Source: Parasalinivibrio latis
GTDB lineage: Bacteria > Pseudomonadota > Gammaproteobacteria > Enterobacterales > Vibrionaceae
Length of the DNA: 64,000 nt
Assembly: GCF_036825535.1 (NCBI RefSeq)
Contig: NZ_CP098813.1
Location: forward strand, 1,364,001 to 1,428,000
Direction: 5' to 3'
A program made the position numbers and the translations under genes. The notes under the pieces were generated by a model. It was not told where the DNA came from and did not search any database. It was given only the letters and a program-made list of their open reading frames with translations. Positions 17,710-26,354 of the stretch are shown one piece after another. Every line of letters starts with the position of its first letter. The first letter of the stretch is position 1.

Positions 17710-18324
17710 TTAATGTTTGGTCGTAGTTGTCCCGCACTCTGCTGAGGCGAGTTGTTTGTCGAGATAGTCCTGGATGACACTGACAGCAACATCTGCTTTG
17801 ATCCCTTCCGGGTTGAGCGCGCCGCGCAGCCAAATGCCATCAACAAGTGCGGCTATACCTTGTGCAACAAACTCGGCGTGTTTGGCTGGAAGCAACTTCT
17901 TCAATTCGATTTTCAGGTGTGTCAGCAATCGCAGTTCGTTCACGCGCTGCAGACGAAAAAGCATGGGGTCATGCATGGCTAGGGACCAGAACGCCAGCCA
18001 GGTTTTTACTACTTTGCTGTTAACCTGACGGGAGTCGAAATTACCTCCCACTATCGCCATTACCCGGCCTTTCACATCCTCTTGCGGAATGACGCTTAAC
18101 CGCTCCTGGACACCTTCCGAAAGTTGCCTTAATACCGAACGCATGGTTTCTTCGAGCAGGCCGTGCTTGCCGCCAAAGTAGTGGTTGATGATGCCTGGGG
18201 ACACGCCGGCCTTGCGGCTAATCAACGCCACGCTGGCAGCAGCAAGGCCAACATCGTCGATAACGGCCATTGTGGCGTCGACGAGTTGGGGCTTTCTGAT
18301 TTCCGGCATTCCTAGCTTCGGCAT
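17710..18324 (-). CDS. betI: TetR-family repressor of choline genes
   Basis: 204 residues. The N-terminal helix-turn-helix (about 28-57) reads GLAAASVALISRKAGVSPGIINHYFGGKHGLL, very close to BetI proteins, and the C-terminal choline-sensing domain has the expected length. It is the first gene of the operon and should repress betI-betB-betA-choXWV until choline is present. A perfect 22-bp palindrome starts 15 bp upstream of its start codon and is the likely operator. Confidence 0.93.
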   Translation of the reverse strand: MPKLGMPEIRKPQLVDATMAVIDDVGLAAASVALISRKAGVSPGIINHYFGGKHGLLEETMRSVLRQLSEGVQERLSVIPQEDVKGRVMAIVGGNFDSRQVNSKVVKTWLAFWSLAMHDPMLFRLQRVNELRLLTHLKIELKKLLPAKHAEFVAQGIAALVDGIWLRGALNPEGIKADVAVSVIQDYLDKQLASAECGTTTTKH

Positions 18325-18338
18325 TCATCACCTCTTTT

Positions 18339-18360
18339 TTTAATTGAACGTTCAATTAAA
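18339..18360. promoter_or_regulatory. 22-bp perfect palindrome, probable BetI operator
   Basis: The half-site TTTAATTGAAC is followed directly by its exact complement. It is just upstream of betI. TetR-family repressors bind such sites; BetI as the binder is an inference from position. Confidence 0.7.
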
Positions 18361-19260
18361 AATATAACCAAATTGTTGCATTCTTGTCAAAAATGTAGAG
18401 CTAAATGCGTTCTGTTTTTGTTGCTATTCCTTTTAAGGCATTGAATAAAGGAGATTTTAGCTATCTTTCGTTGGGCGTATTGGTACTGCTGGGTGGTGTT
18501 AATGGTTAGAGTACAAAACAGTTTGGCTTAACCATTGTGTAACAACCTTTTCAGGCTACGCGATGCAGGTGTGTGATGACATGCTGTTTTGCGACGGGAA
18601 GCGTTCAAAAATCGTCACTATTTTTGTGGGTTGACCTATTCAGACGCTTTGTTTGGGAAAATTAGGAAAGGCATGTCAGTAAAAAGTGGGTTATACATTG
18701 ATATCCTCATTTTGTGATCACAGGCAATTACCCTGAAAACAAACGAGAAGAAAGAAGAGTGCTAAGTTTTTATGTGATAATCAGAATCCCATCAGTGTTG
18801 GAACGGAAAAGAATAAGCAATTAAGAAGTCGGGTAATTATTTGGTTTAAAGTTAATTTTTCTTCAGTATTTTCATGAATAAAATTTCGGATTCAATAAAT
18901 ATTAAGTAACTCAGCGCGTTGGATGATCCTGGTTTTTTGTTTCTAATAAATTTCAGTTCTATTGTCATTCTCGTTTGTATAACACTTTTCTCGTCTGTTG
19001 CTCTGTTATCGTCCGGAATTAGGACGTATTTATCTGACGAATTTCACTCTGCTGGTAACCATTTCTGGTTGTGACATGGCGAGAATTGAAAGAGAAACAC
19101 GGCCTGTGATGATTTCCGCAAACTCATCATTATTTTCATTTGAAGAGCTTGCGAGAGTTCATTTTGTTCTTTTCCAACTCAATATTCATCTGATCTTCTC
19201 TTTCCTTTGTTTGCCTTTCCGGTCTTTCTTCTACCCGTGACGCTATCGTCACAGGATCGT
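18361..19260. other. Long gene-free region upstream of nhaC
   Basis: About 900 bp with no reading frame I would trust. It is AT-rich, and an 80-codon frame at 18998-19240 has no ribosome-binding site and a composition unlike a protein gene. It separates the bet operon promoter from the nhaC leader and must hold the nhaC promoter. Confidence 0.5.
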
Positions 19261-19280
19261 TAGTGCAAAAAATACCCTCA

Positions 19281-19400
19281 TACAACAGGAGCATGTTTGC
19301 CTGTCGGAGTACAGGGCTTTACCTCTGAGCGAGCCGGTGGAATCACCGCTTGAGGTCAAGGTGTGTTTTCAGAGCGTTGACCCTCTTTCGAAACACACCC
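19281..19400 (+). ncRNA. Structured leader RNA of nhaC, candidate Na+/Li+ riboswitch
   Basis: Several short helices can be drawn. ACAGG (19285-19289) pairs with CCTGT (19300-19304). CCTC (19322-19325) pairs with GAGG (19352-19355) and encloses CGGTG-GAAT-CACCG (19335-19348). A further stem joins 19360-19368 with 19391-19399. The unpaired string TACCTCTGAGCGAGCC recalls cation-sensing aptamers found upstream of Na+/H+ antiporter genes (nhaA-I or DUF1646 type); I recall the likeness only loosely. GGTCAA (19354-19359) could pair with TTGACC (19377-19382) as an alternative fold. It ends about 35 nt before the nhaC start. Confidence 0.55.
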
Positions 19401-19435
19401 TGGGAAAAACAATTACAAGTCTGACTGGAGGTTTT

Positions 19436-20863
19436 ATGAGAACGGATATTCCACCCAATGCACGGGCTCCGCATTTGTGGGAGGCGGTAATGTCGCTGCT
19501 TTCCCTTGTTGTGGGAATCAGTATTTCTATCGTGCTATATGGGTTAGATCCGCAGGTACCGATGTTACTCGGGGTGTTTGTCGCCAGTATTGTTGCGCTG
19601 AGGTGCGGCTTTAGCTGGAAGGATGTGCAAAACGGGATGGTGCAGGGGATTGCCAATGCCTTACCGGCAATGATCATCCTGATGTTGGTGGGTACCTTGA
19701 TTGGGGTGTGGATACTGGCCGGGGTTGTACCTACGCTGATCTACTACGGTTTGAAATTGCTGGCCCCCGAAGTGTTTTTGCCAGTGACGGTGATTATCTG
19801 CGCTATCACATCGCTGGCGACCGGAACCAGTTGGGGGACAACCGGTACTATCGGCGTCGCACTGATGGGCGTCGGTGGAGGGCTGGGGTTTCCGCTACCG
19901 CTGGTTGCAGGCGCTGTGCTGTCCGGGGCATATTTTGGTGACAAGATGTCACCGTTGTCTGACACAACCAACCTGGCACCCGCGATGGCCGGGACTGACC
20001 TTTTTACCCATATTCGCCATATGGCCTATACAACGGGTGTAACCATTACGCTGACGCTGATTATCGAAACGGTTATAGGCCTGCGGTACAGCGATACAGG
20101 CAGTGACCTTGAACGTATAGAATCCATCCTGACAACGCTGGAAAATACCTTTGTTATCAGTCCTTTTCTTTTCCTTCCGCTTGTTTTGGTGCTGGTGGTT
20201 TCTTACAAGAAAATGCCTGCTATTCCGGGAATTGCCCTTGGGGTAATTGCCGGTGCCATTTGTGCTGCGGTGGTACAGGGGGCAAATTACGATGCCATCG
20301 CCCATGTGGCATTTGGTGGTTACGGAGCAGAAACCGGGTTCGAAGACGTAGACTCCCTGCTGTCACGTGGAGGGCTGGATTCCATGATGTACACCATCAG
20401 TATCATCATTGTGGCGATGATGTTCGGCGGGGTGATGGAGCGGACCAACCAGCTCAAGGTGATCGCAGACCGGATTCTCGCAGCCGCGAAGTCGACCGGT
20501 TCACTGATTGTCTCAACTGTGCTGACATCGATTGGCGCCAACCTGATTCTCTGTGACCAGTATATGGCGATTGTGATGGGGGCAAGGACTTATGCGCAGG
20601 CCTATGAGGAAAGAGGGCTGGCACCTGAAAACCTCTCCCGGGCCGTGGAAGATTCGGCAACTGTTACAGCTAACCTAGTGCCGTGGAATTCAGGTGGTGC
20701 TTACCAGGCGGCAACCCTCGGTGTGGCGACCATTGCCTACCTGCCTTTCAACTTCTTCTGCTGGATGTCGCCCATTGTCACCATCATTTTTGGCCTGATG
20801 GGTTGGACAATTTGGAAGCGTGAGCCGGAGAAAGAGAAAAAGGCTGAGCTTCAGGAAAGTTAA
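19436..20863 (+). CDS. nhaC: NhaC-family Na+/H+ antiporter
   Basis: 475 residues with 10-12 membrane helices. Family sequences include GTSWGTTGTIGVALMGVG, SGAYFGDKMSPLSDTTNLAPA (about 177-197) and NLVPWNSGGAYQ near 435. It exchanges Na+ for H+ at the inner membrane. The frame is open upstream to 19337, but that part overlaps the structured leader; the ATG at 19436 has GGAG 5 bp upstream and gives the normal family N-terminus. A terminator shared with the opposing TRAP operon follows. Confidence 0.92.
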   Translation: MRTDIPPNARAPHLWEAVMSLLSLVVGISISIVLYGLDPQVPMLLGVFVASIVALRCGFSWKDVQNGMVQGIANALPAMIILMLVGTLIGVWILAGVVPTLIYYGLKLLAPEVFLPVTVIICAITSLATGTSWGTTGTIGVALMGVGGGLGFPLPLVAGAVLSGAYFGDKMSPLSDTTNLAPAMAGTDLFTHIRHMAYTTGVTITLTLIIETVIGLRYSDTGSDLERIESILTTLENTFVISPFLFLPLVLVLVVSYKKMPAIPGIALGVIAGAICAAVVQGANYDAIAHVAFGGYGAETGFEDVDSLLSRGGLDSMMYTISIIIVAMMFGGVMERTNQLKVIADRILAAAKSTGSLIVSTVLTSIGANLILCDQYMAIVMGARTYAQAYEERGLAPENLSRAVEDSATVTANLVPWNSGGAYQAATLGVATIAYLPFNFFCWMSPIVTIIFGLMGWTIWKREPEKEKKAELQES

Positions 20864-20894
20864 AAATACGGCACCCATCTAGGGTGCCGTATTT
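20864..20894. terminator. Bidirectional terminator between nhaC and the TRAP operon
   Basis: A 13-bp perfect stem (20864-20876 with 20882-20894) closes ATCTA. Downstream on the plus strand the stem ends in ATTTCTTTCT; on the minus strand in ATTTTTAAC. It serves two convergent genes. Confidence 0.85.
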
Positions 20895-20904
20895 CTTTCT
20901 AATG

Positions 20905-22200
20905 TCAGCCAACATACCCAAATTGCCTCGGCATATAAAGGATGAGATCAGGGAACATGATCATAATCATCAATGAAACCAATAAAATAAGAATAAAAGG
21001 TATGACCTGACGGACGATGCCAGCTAACGGAATTCCGGTTGTACCATTTATCACAAACAATAGGATGCCGTAAGGTGGGGTAATCAGCCCTATCATCAGG
21101 TTGACTACTGTGACTACGCCAAAATGAACTAAATCTATTCCCAATTCCCGACATGCCGGAATAAAGAGAGGGACAACAACCAGAATCACTGTTGTAGCAT
21201 CTAACAAAAAACCAAGCGCCAGGTAAATGAGGTTAACAATGAGCAAGAATGCCAGAGGGGAAAGATCCATAGCCTCAATAAATCCGGCAATCTGGGTGGG
21301 TACATTCTCTGTCGCAATGATGTAATTAAATATCAGGGCAGAGCCGATGACCAATCCGACCGAAGCGGATGATAAGGCACTTTCTTTCAGAGCATTATAG
21401 AGTTCTGAGAAACTGATTGAGCGATATACAGCGGCAGCAAGAAAGAGTGCATAGGCCGCTGCCACCGCTGCAGCTTCAGTCGGGGTGGTAACCCCACCAT
21501 AGATACCGTATAGCAAAATTGCTGGCATCATTAGGGTGGGCAGTGCCCTGATAGTAATGCGAGGCAATTCTTTTGCAGGTGTTTTTGCTTCCCTGACAAT
21601 ATTAAGCCGTCTTGCCTGATAACTGTTCATCATCATGAGCGCCGCCCCCATTATCAGTCCCGGAACCAGGCCTGCGATAAAGAGGTAGCCGATTGACGCC
21701 CCCGATATCAACGCATAGATAACCATGGGTATTGAAGGAGGAATGATAGGACCAATGGTTGCTGAGGCGGCGGTAATGGCTGCAGCGTAGTTGGCCGGGT
21801 AGTGCCCGTTTTTGGTCATCATATTTATGATGACGCGTCCAATGCCAGCTGCATCCGCCACGGCTGAACCTGACATTCCAGAAAATATAAGGCTGGAAAC
21901 AATATTTACATGTCCGAGCCCCCCTCTTAGGTGCCCGACAATGGCGACGCAAAATTGAAGTAATCGGTCCGAAATGCTTCCCGCATTCATGATGTTGGCT
22001 GCAGCAATAAACAGCGGCACAGCAAGAAGGATGTAACTGTTATAAAACCCCTGAATGATCTGTTCACCTGCAAGGGCCAAATCCTGACCGCTGACAGACA
22101 GGTAAACAATAGCGCCGACAATCATAGAGTAGGCGACAGGTGCCCCGAATGCTGCCAGTACAAACACCGTCAGCAGGCATAAGGACAGAGCGATACTCAT
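20905..22200 (-). CDS. TRAP transporter large permease (DctM)
   Basis: 431 residues with about 12 membrane helices. It has the DctM hallmarks IFSGMSGSAVADAAGIG (about 105-121), GPIIPPSIPMVIYA and the C-terminal LITPPYGILLFV. It couples Na+ entry to uptake of a carboxylic acid delivered by the binding protein. It is the last gene of a PQM operon and its start overlaps the dctQ stop. Given the neighbouring genes the cargo is probably quinate, shikimate, 3-dehydroshikimate or protocatechuate. Confidence 0.92.
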   Translation of the reverse strand: MSIALSLCLLTVFVLAAFGAPVAYSMIVGAIVYLSVSGQDLALAGEQIIQGFYNSYILLAVPLFIAAANIMNAGSISDRLLQFCVAIVGHLRGGLGHVNIVSSLIFSGMSGSAVADAAGIGRVIINMMTKNGHYPANYAAAITAASATIGPIIPPSIPMVIYALISGASIGYLFIAGLVPGLIMGAALMMMNSYQARRLNIVREAKTPAKELPRITIRALPTLMMPAILLYGIYGGVTTPTEAAAVAAAYALFLAAAVYRSISFSELYNALKESALSSASVGLVIGSALIFNYIIATENVPTQIAGFIEAMDLSPLAFLLIVNLIYLALGFLLDATTVILVVVPLFIPACRELGIDLVHFGVVTVVNLMIGLITPPYGILLFVINGTTGIPLAGIVRQVIPFILILLVSLMIMIMFPDLILYMPRQFGYVG

Positions 22201-22697
22201 TATTTCACCTGTTGGTTTTCAATTTGTTTTTCGTTTTGAGGTCGAATGGCAAGGTATATCGCCCAACCACAGCGAAGGATGATAGCGCCTAAGAAGATGC
22301 CATAGATGCTGAACACATAGTCCAGCCGTATTTTGAGGATGGCACTTTTCTTAATTTTATAGAATGTTATGTAATCCCAGGTAGGTAAGAAACTGGCTGC
22401 GAATCCAACCAGAACGGCAAGCGATGCGATGAGAAAAAAAACCTTCTGAACCTTTTTAGGTGCGTGAAGGTAAATCATATCGAAGCGAATATGATCCCTG
22501 TCTTTCAGGCAGAAAGCCCCAGCCCAGAAAATCAGCCACAGCCACAACATAAGGTTAACTTCTTCAGTCCATCCTAAAGGGTGGTTGAGTACATAGCGAA
22601 AAAATATTTGTGCGCAAAAAACGGTAAACATAGCGGCCAACATAGTGACCGCAATGCTATCAACCGCTTTCCTAAACCAATTCACAATTCGTGTCAC
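22200..22697 (-). CDS. TRAP transporter small permease (DctQ)
   Basis: 165 residues with four membrane helices. The family pattern FxRYVLNHPLGWTEEVNLMLWLWLIFWAGAF (about 28-58) is clear. It partners DctM in the inner membrane. The start lies 9 bp after the stop of the binding-protein gene, and its stop overlaps the dctM start. Confidence 0.9.
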   Translation of the reverse strand: MTRIVNWFRKAVDSIAVTMLAAMFTVFCAQIFFRYVLNHPLGWTEEVNLMLWLWLIFWAGAFCLKDRDHIRFDMIYLHAPKKVQKVFFLIASLAVLVGFAASFLPTWDYITFYKIKKSAILKIRLDYVFSIYGIFLGAIILRCGWAIYLAIRPQNEKQIENQQVK

Positions 22698-22706
22698 GGT
22701 TTACTC

Positions 22707-23711
22707 TCACAGGCTGTTGATTTTATCCAGCAGGCCCTCTGGCCAAGCTTTTGAAAGATCTGACTTAAGGTATGCTGCCTGGACATGTTTGCGGAATGCA
22801 TCAACATCTGGCGTATAAACTTTAAGTCCCTGAGCCTTGAAGAAATCTGCAAGCTCTTCTTCTAATGCTAGCTGGTTTTGACGGCCATATTCAGCTGCTG
22901 CTTCAGCTGCAGCCTGTAACTGATTTTGCTGTGCGTCTGTCAGGTCATCGTAAACTGACTTGGAAATTGCCAGATAGTTGAGGTCGACTAGATGGCTTGT
23001 AAGTACGATCTGTTTTGTGACTTCGTAAAATTTGGCGTCTTTGTTTGTCGGCAGAGGGTTGTCCTGCCCATCAACTGCACCTGTTTGAAGGGCTGTGTAG
23101 ACTTCAGTAAATGCCATTGGTGTTGGGTTTGCACCAAGTGCTTTTCCAAGGAATTGCCATGCCTCTGAGCCAGGCATACGCAGTTTTACGCCCTCAAGAT
23201 CGGCTGGGGCCATTACTTTGTCTTCTGTACGAAGGTTCAACTGACGGCGGCCCATATACATGACCGTTAACAGCTTCACATTCAGAGTTTCTTCGACCTT
23301 CTGCTTTAACGGCTCCATAAAGTCAGCGTTAAATACGGCCACTTGGTGTGCCGCGTCTCTGTGCATGTATCCTGCAGAGAAAATGGAAAATTCTGGGATA
23401 AACTCCGCCAGCTCTTGGGCGGAGGTAATGGTCATATCCAGATTTCCCCTGGCGATAGCTTCGAGCTCTGTTCCTTGCTTGAACAGAGAGGCATTCCAAT
23501 GGGGTTCGAAGGTTGCAAAACTGGCTACACCAGGTGCAAATTTCTCAAGAAGTGCAACAGCGCGCTGATCTGTTTCGGAACTTGTTGCAGATAAGCGCAA
23601 TTTAACGTCTCCGGCCTGAGCCAGCGAAGTTGCTCCAAGAGTAAGGGTCAGTGCGGTAGCACTGAGCAAGCGTTTAATGTGCTTGCTCACTGCCATTTTT
23701 ATCGTATTCAT
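22707..23711 (-). CDS. TRAP transporter periplasmic solute-binding protein (DctP)
   Basis: 334 residues with a signal peptide (cleavage near SLAQA-GD, residue 33). The DctP features are GVKLRMPGSEAWQFLGKALGANPTPMAFTEVYTALQTGAVDGQDNPL (about 170-216), with the conserved Arg (R173) that holds a carboxylate. An AAGGAG precedes the ATG. It is the first gene of the TRAP operon, divergent from the GntR regulator. The ligand is inferred from neighbours to be a cyclic carboxylic acid. Confidence 0.9.
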   Translation of the reverse strand: MNTIKMAVSKHIKRLLSATALTLTLGATSLAQAGDVKLRLSATSSETDQRAVALLEKFAPGVASFATFEPHWNASLFKQGTELEAIARGNLDMTITSAQELAEFIPEFSIFSAGYMHRDAAHQVAVFNADFMEPLKQKVEETLNVKLLTVMYMGRRQLNLRTEDKVMAPADLEGVKLRMPGSEAWQFLGKALGANPTPMAFTEVYTALQTGAVDGQDNPLPTNKDAKFYEVTKQIVLTSHLVDLNYLAISKSVYDDLTDAQQNQLQAAAEAAAEYGRQNQLALEEELADFFKAQGLKVYTPDVDAFRKHVQAAYLKSDLSKAWPEGLLDKINSL

Positions 23712-23773
23712 TGGGTCACACTCCTTTGCGTTTTTTCCAGAATTCGCTGCTGTCCGTGTTCAGTACAAGCACC

Positions 23774-23795
23774 GTGCATTGATTAATAATTGCAC
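23774..23795. promoter_or_regulatory. Imperfect palindrome in the TRAP/gntR divergent region
   Basis: GTGCA and TGCAC bracket an AT-rich centre, with 18 of 22 positions symmetric. It is 63 bp upstream of the dctP start. A candidate operator for the adjacent GntR-type regulator; this is inferred from position only. Confidence 0.3.
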
Positions 23796-23991
23796 ACGGG
23801 TTTTCAAATTTACAACCCCTAATGTTAAAAATATGTTTATTTATTTAAAATGTCACCTATATTTAAAAATGGATGACAATATTGTTTTCGTGTTGCTATG
23901 AACAGGTCTCAAGAATATACTTGCTGGAAAATTGACCAGTGTCTTTTTCGGTCCTGTGTCGGTATATATCTAAGGAAATATAGGTAATTCA

Positions 23992-24645
23992 ATGGGATTG
24001 TACGAAACATTGCGTTCTGACATTTTGATGGGCGTTTTTGAGCCGGGAAGTAAGTTGAAGATGGAAACGCTCAAGGAACGTTACAAAAGTGGAGTGAATG
24101 TGTTAAGGGAAAGCCTGGCCCGCTTATCCAGCGAGGGACTGGTTAATTCAGAGGGGCAAAAAGGCTTCAGCGTTGCACAGTGTTCAATCGAAAGGATGGA
24201 AGAACTCACACGGCTTAGGGTTCTCCTTGAGTCAGATGGCGCAAGGCAGTCGTTTGCTAAGGGTGATATGGAGTGGGAAAGTAATCTGGTCGCCGCTCAC
24301 CACAAACTGGTGCATATAGAAGGTAAAATGCGACAGGATACAGAAGCGCATTTCTGGATGTGGCACCAGTGTGATTATCAATTTCATGCAGCACTTATTG
24401 CGGCGTGTGGTTCAACGTTGCATATGCATTACCACCGGCAGATTTACGACCAATTCAGGCAGTTCGTGGTAGCAGAAATTAAAACTAATGGTTTTCGCGG
24501 CACTGATATTGTTGATGAGCATGCATTGATTATGGAGGCGGCACTTTCCAGGAATATTGAGGCTTGTGTTTCTGCTCTTGAAGCTCATTTAGGTGGGTTT
24601 GTCATGAGACTTAAAAATCAGACGCTAACTGCAACCCAACGTTGA
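23992..24645 (+). CDS. GntR-family (FCD subfamily) transcriptional regulator
   Basis: 217 residues. An N-terminal winged helix (about 3-65: LYETLRSDILMGVFEPGSKL) is followed by an all-helical FCD ligand domain with the metal or acid-binding His residues FHAALIAACGS, DEHALIMEAAL and LEAHLGG. It lies between the TRAP transporter and the quinate/shikimate-type catabolic genes, so it probably senses one of their substrates and controls both. AAGGAA precedes the ATG. The effector is unknown. Confidence 0.87.
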   Translation: MGLYETLRSDILMGVFEPGSKLKMETLKERYKSGVNVLRESLARLSSEGLVNSEGQKGFSVAQCSIERMEELTRLRVLLESDGARQSFAKGDMEWESNLVAAHHKLVHIEGKMRQDTEAHFWMWHQCDYQFHAALIAACGSTLHMHYHRQIYDQFRQFVVAEIKTNGFRGTDIVDEHALIMEAALSRNIEACVSALEAHLGGFVMRLKNQTLTATQR

Positions 24646-24828
24646 GTTGTATTAGGTACTAAAGAACAAGTCAAAATACAGGGTTGCCTGAACTTTAGCT
24701 GCTGGTAACAGCGGCATCACTACAAACAATTACGAAAGTACAAATTTAATTTGGGTGAATATGCCTAGGGTTTCGCTCACTCTTTTTTCAGCCTGAGCGA
24801 GTGTATCGGAGTAAGAGGTTAAGGGTTT

Positions 24829-25884
24829 ATGGATAAACTCAACATCGCAGTAGTCGGAGCTGGACTCATTGGGAAAAGTCACATTCATCTGTTGTCGGAT
24901 AATCCGGATAGTCAGCTTGCAGCAATCGTTGAGCCATCACAAAGTGGTTTTCAGATTGCGCAAGACTTGGGTGTGCCATGGTACCTAAGTCTTGACGATA
25001 TGCTTAAGACCTTCTCTCCTGATGGTGTGATACTGGCCACACCGAATCACTTGCATGTAGAGCAAGCAATCCAATGTATCAATTCAGGTATTCCGGCTCT
25101 TATAGAAAAGCCTGTAGCGCACTCAGTTTCAGAGGGGAAAAGGTTAAACGACCTGCTCGTGAAATCTGATGTTCCTTTATTGGTTGGTCACCACAGAATG
25201 CATAGCCCAATTATTTCAAAAGCTAAAGACGTCATCCAAAGTGGCTCCCTTGGTGATCTGGTGGCAATTTCTGGCAGCGCTTTATTTTATAAACCGGATG
25301 ACTATTTTGTGGCTGGTTCGTGGAGAACCCAGCCCGGTGGTGGGCCTATTCTCATTAACATGATTCATGACGTGGGTAATCTTAGGTATCTGTGCGGGGA
25401 AATTACAGCTGTCCAGGCGATGTCCTCAAATGCACGCAGGGGATTTGATGTGGAAGATACTGTGGCAATGGTATTTGCATTTGCGAATGGTGCATTGGGG
25501 ACTTTCACTCTGTCTGACACTGCGGGTTCAGCGCAAAGCTGGGAGCAGACCTCACAGGAAAATAAGGCGTATTCCACCTACGAAGATGAAGATTGTTACC
25601 ACATTGCAGGAACCAACGGTTCTCTGTCGGTTCCTACATTTCGACTAAAACGGTTTGCAAATCCAGAGGAGCGCTCATGGTGGAAGCCATTTGAAAGTTC
25701 AGTTCTGGACTTTGAGCGAGGTGACCCCCTTCTCGCGCAACTTTTTCATTTCTGCCAGGTAATACGGGGTGACGCTCGCCCTTTAGTAAGTGTATGGGAT
25801 GGACTGCAAAACTTGCGAGTGACTGATGCGATTGTTAAAGCCGTCAGTACCGGAAGAACTGTCAAAATTGATGAAATTCTATAA
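24829..25884 (+). CDS. Gfo/Idh/MocA-family oxidoreductase, candidate quinate/shikimate dehydrogenase
   Basis: 351 residues. The Rossmann sequence VVGAGLIGKSH is at about 8-18 and the family's EKP motif near 93-95. The catalytic-region residues fall in ILINMIHDVGNLRYLCG (about 175-191). These enzymes use NAD(P) to oxidise a hydroxyl group on sugars or cyclitols. It begins a three-gene operon with aroQ and the dehydroshikimate dehydratase. No other dehydrogenase that would oxidise quinate or shikimate to a dehydro-acid is present in the cluster, so this is the natural candidate; the exact substrate is inference. Confidence 0.8.
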   Translation: MDKLNIAVVGAGLIGKSHIHLLSDNPDSQLAAIVEPSQSGFQIAQDLGVPWYLSLDDMLKTFSPDGVILATPNHLHVEQAIQCINSGIPALIEKPVAHSVSEGKRLNDLLVKSDVPLLVGHHRMHSPIISKAKDVIQSGSLGDLVAISGSALFYKPDDYFVAGSWRTQPGGGPILINMIHDVGNLRYLCGEITAVQAMSSNARRGFDVEDTVAMVFAFANGALGTFTLSDTAGSAQSWEQTSQENKAYSTYEDEDCYHIAGTNGSLSVPTFRLKRFANPEERSWWKPFESSVLDFERGDPLLAQLFHFCQVIRGDARPLVSVWDGLQNLRVTDAIVKAVSTGRTVKIDEIL

Positions 25885-25895
25885 AGGAGTAGACC

Positions 25896-26354
25896 GTGGC
25901 ATCAATCCTCGTTTTGAATGGTCCAAATTTAAACCTTCTCGGGTTGCGTGAACCTTCGACTTATGGAACAGCTACGCTTGCGGACGTTGAATCAATCTGC
26001 CGGAATACAGCAGAAAGGCTCGGTTTTTCCGTTGAATGCCAGCAAAGCAACCACGAAGGTGTATTGATAGATGCACTGCATGATGCTGGCAGGAGAGTAA
26101 AAAGCGGTGAGTTAATTGGGGTGGTTTTTAACGCTGGTGCATTTACTCACACTTCTATTGCCATTATGGATGCTATCAAAGGCGCTGATGTTCCTGTTAT
26201 AGAAGTACATATCTCTAATGTACACCAGCGGGAGAGTTTTCGGCATCATTCATACCTTTCGGCAGTAGCTGCAGGCATTGTGGTGGGTTTTGGTATTGAT
26301 GGATACCGGCTAGCAATTGAAGGGTTGGTTCAACAGAAAAGGTGTGAACAATGA
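25896..26354 (+). CDS. aroQ: Type II 3-dehydroquinate dehydratase
   Basis: 152 residues. VLNGPNLNLLGLREPSTYG carries the catalytic Tyr and the loop Arg, HISN and RESFRHHSY carry the conserved His and Arg. It interconverts 3-dehydroquinate and 3-dehydroshikimate. The family's N-P-x-A-[YF]-T-H segment reads NAGAFTHTS here, so Pro is replaced by Ala. The gene overlaps the next by 4 bp and sits in a catabolic operon, so it should feed quinate into the protocatechuate route, not aromatic synthesis. Confidence 0.92.
   Translation: MASILVLNGPNLNLLGLREPSTYGTATLADVESICRNTAERLGFSVECQQSNHEGVLIDALHDAGRRVKSGELIGVVFNAGAFTHTSIAIMDAIKGADVPVIEVHISNVHQRESFRHHSYLSAVAAGIVVGFGIDGYRLAIEGLVQQKRCEQ

Noticed and set aside
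16235..17833. Longer betB beginning at 17833
   Set aside because: The extra 47 residues lie inside betI and do not resemble any aldehyde dehydrogenase; start moved to 17692.
18998..19240. 80-codon frame upstream of nhaC
   Set aside because: No Shine-Dalgarno sequence and a Phe/Leu-rich, unlikely protein; kept as non-coding.
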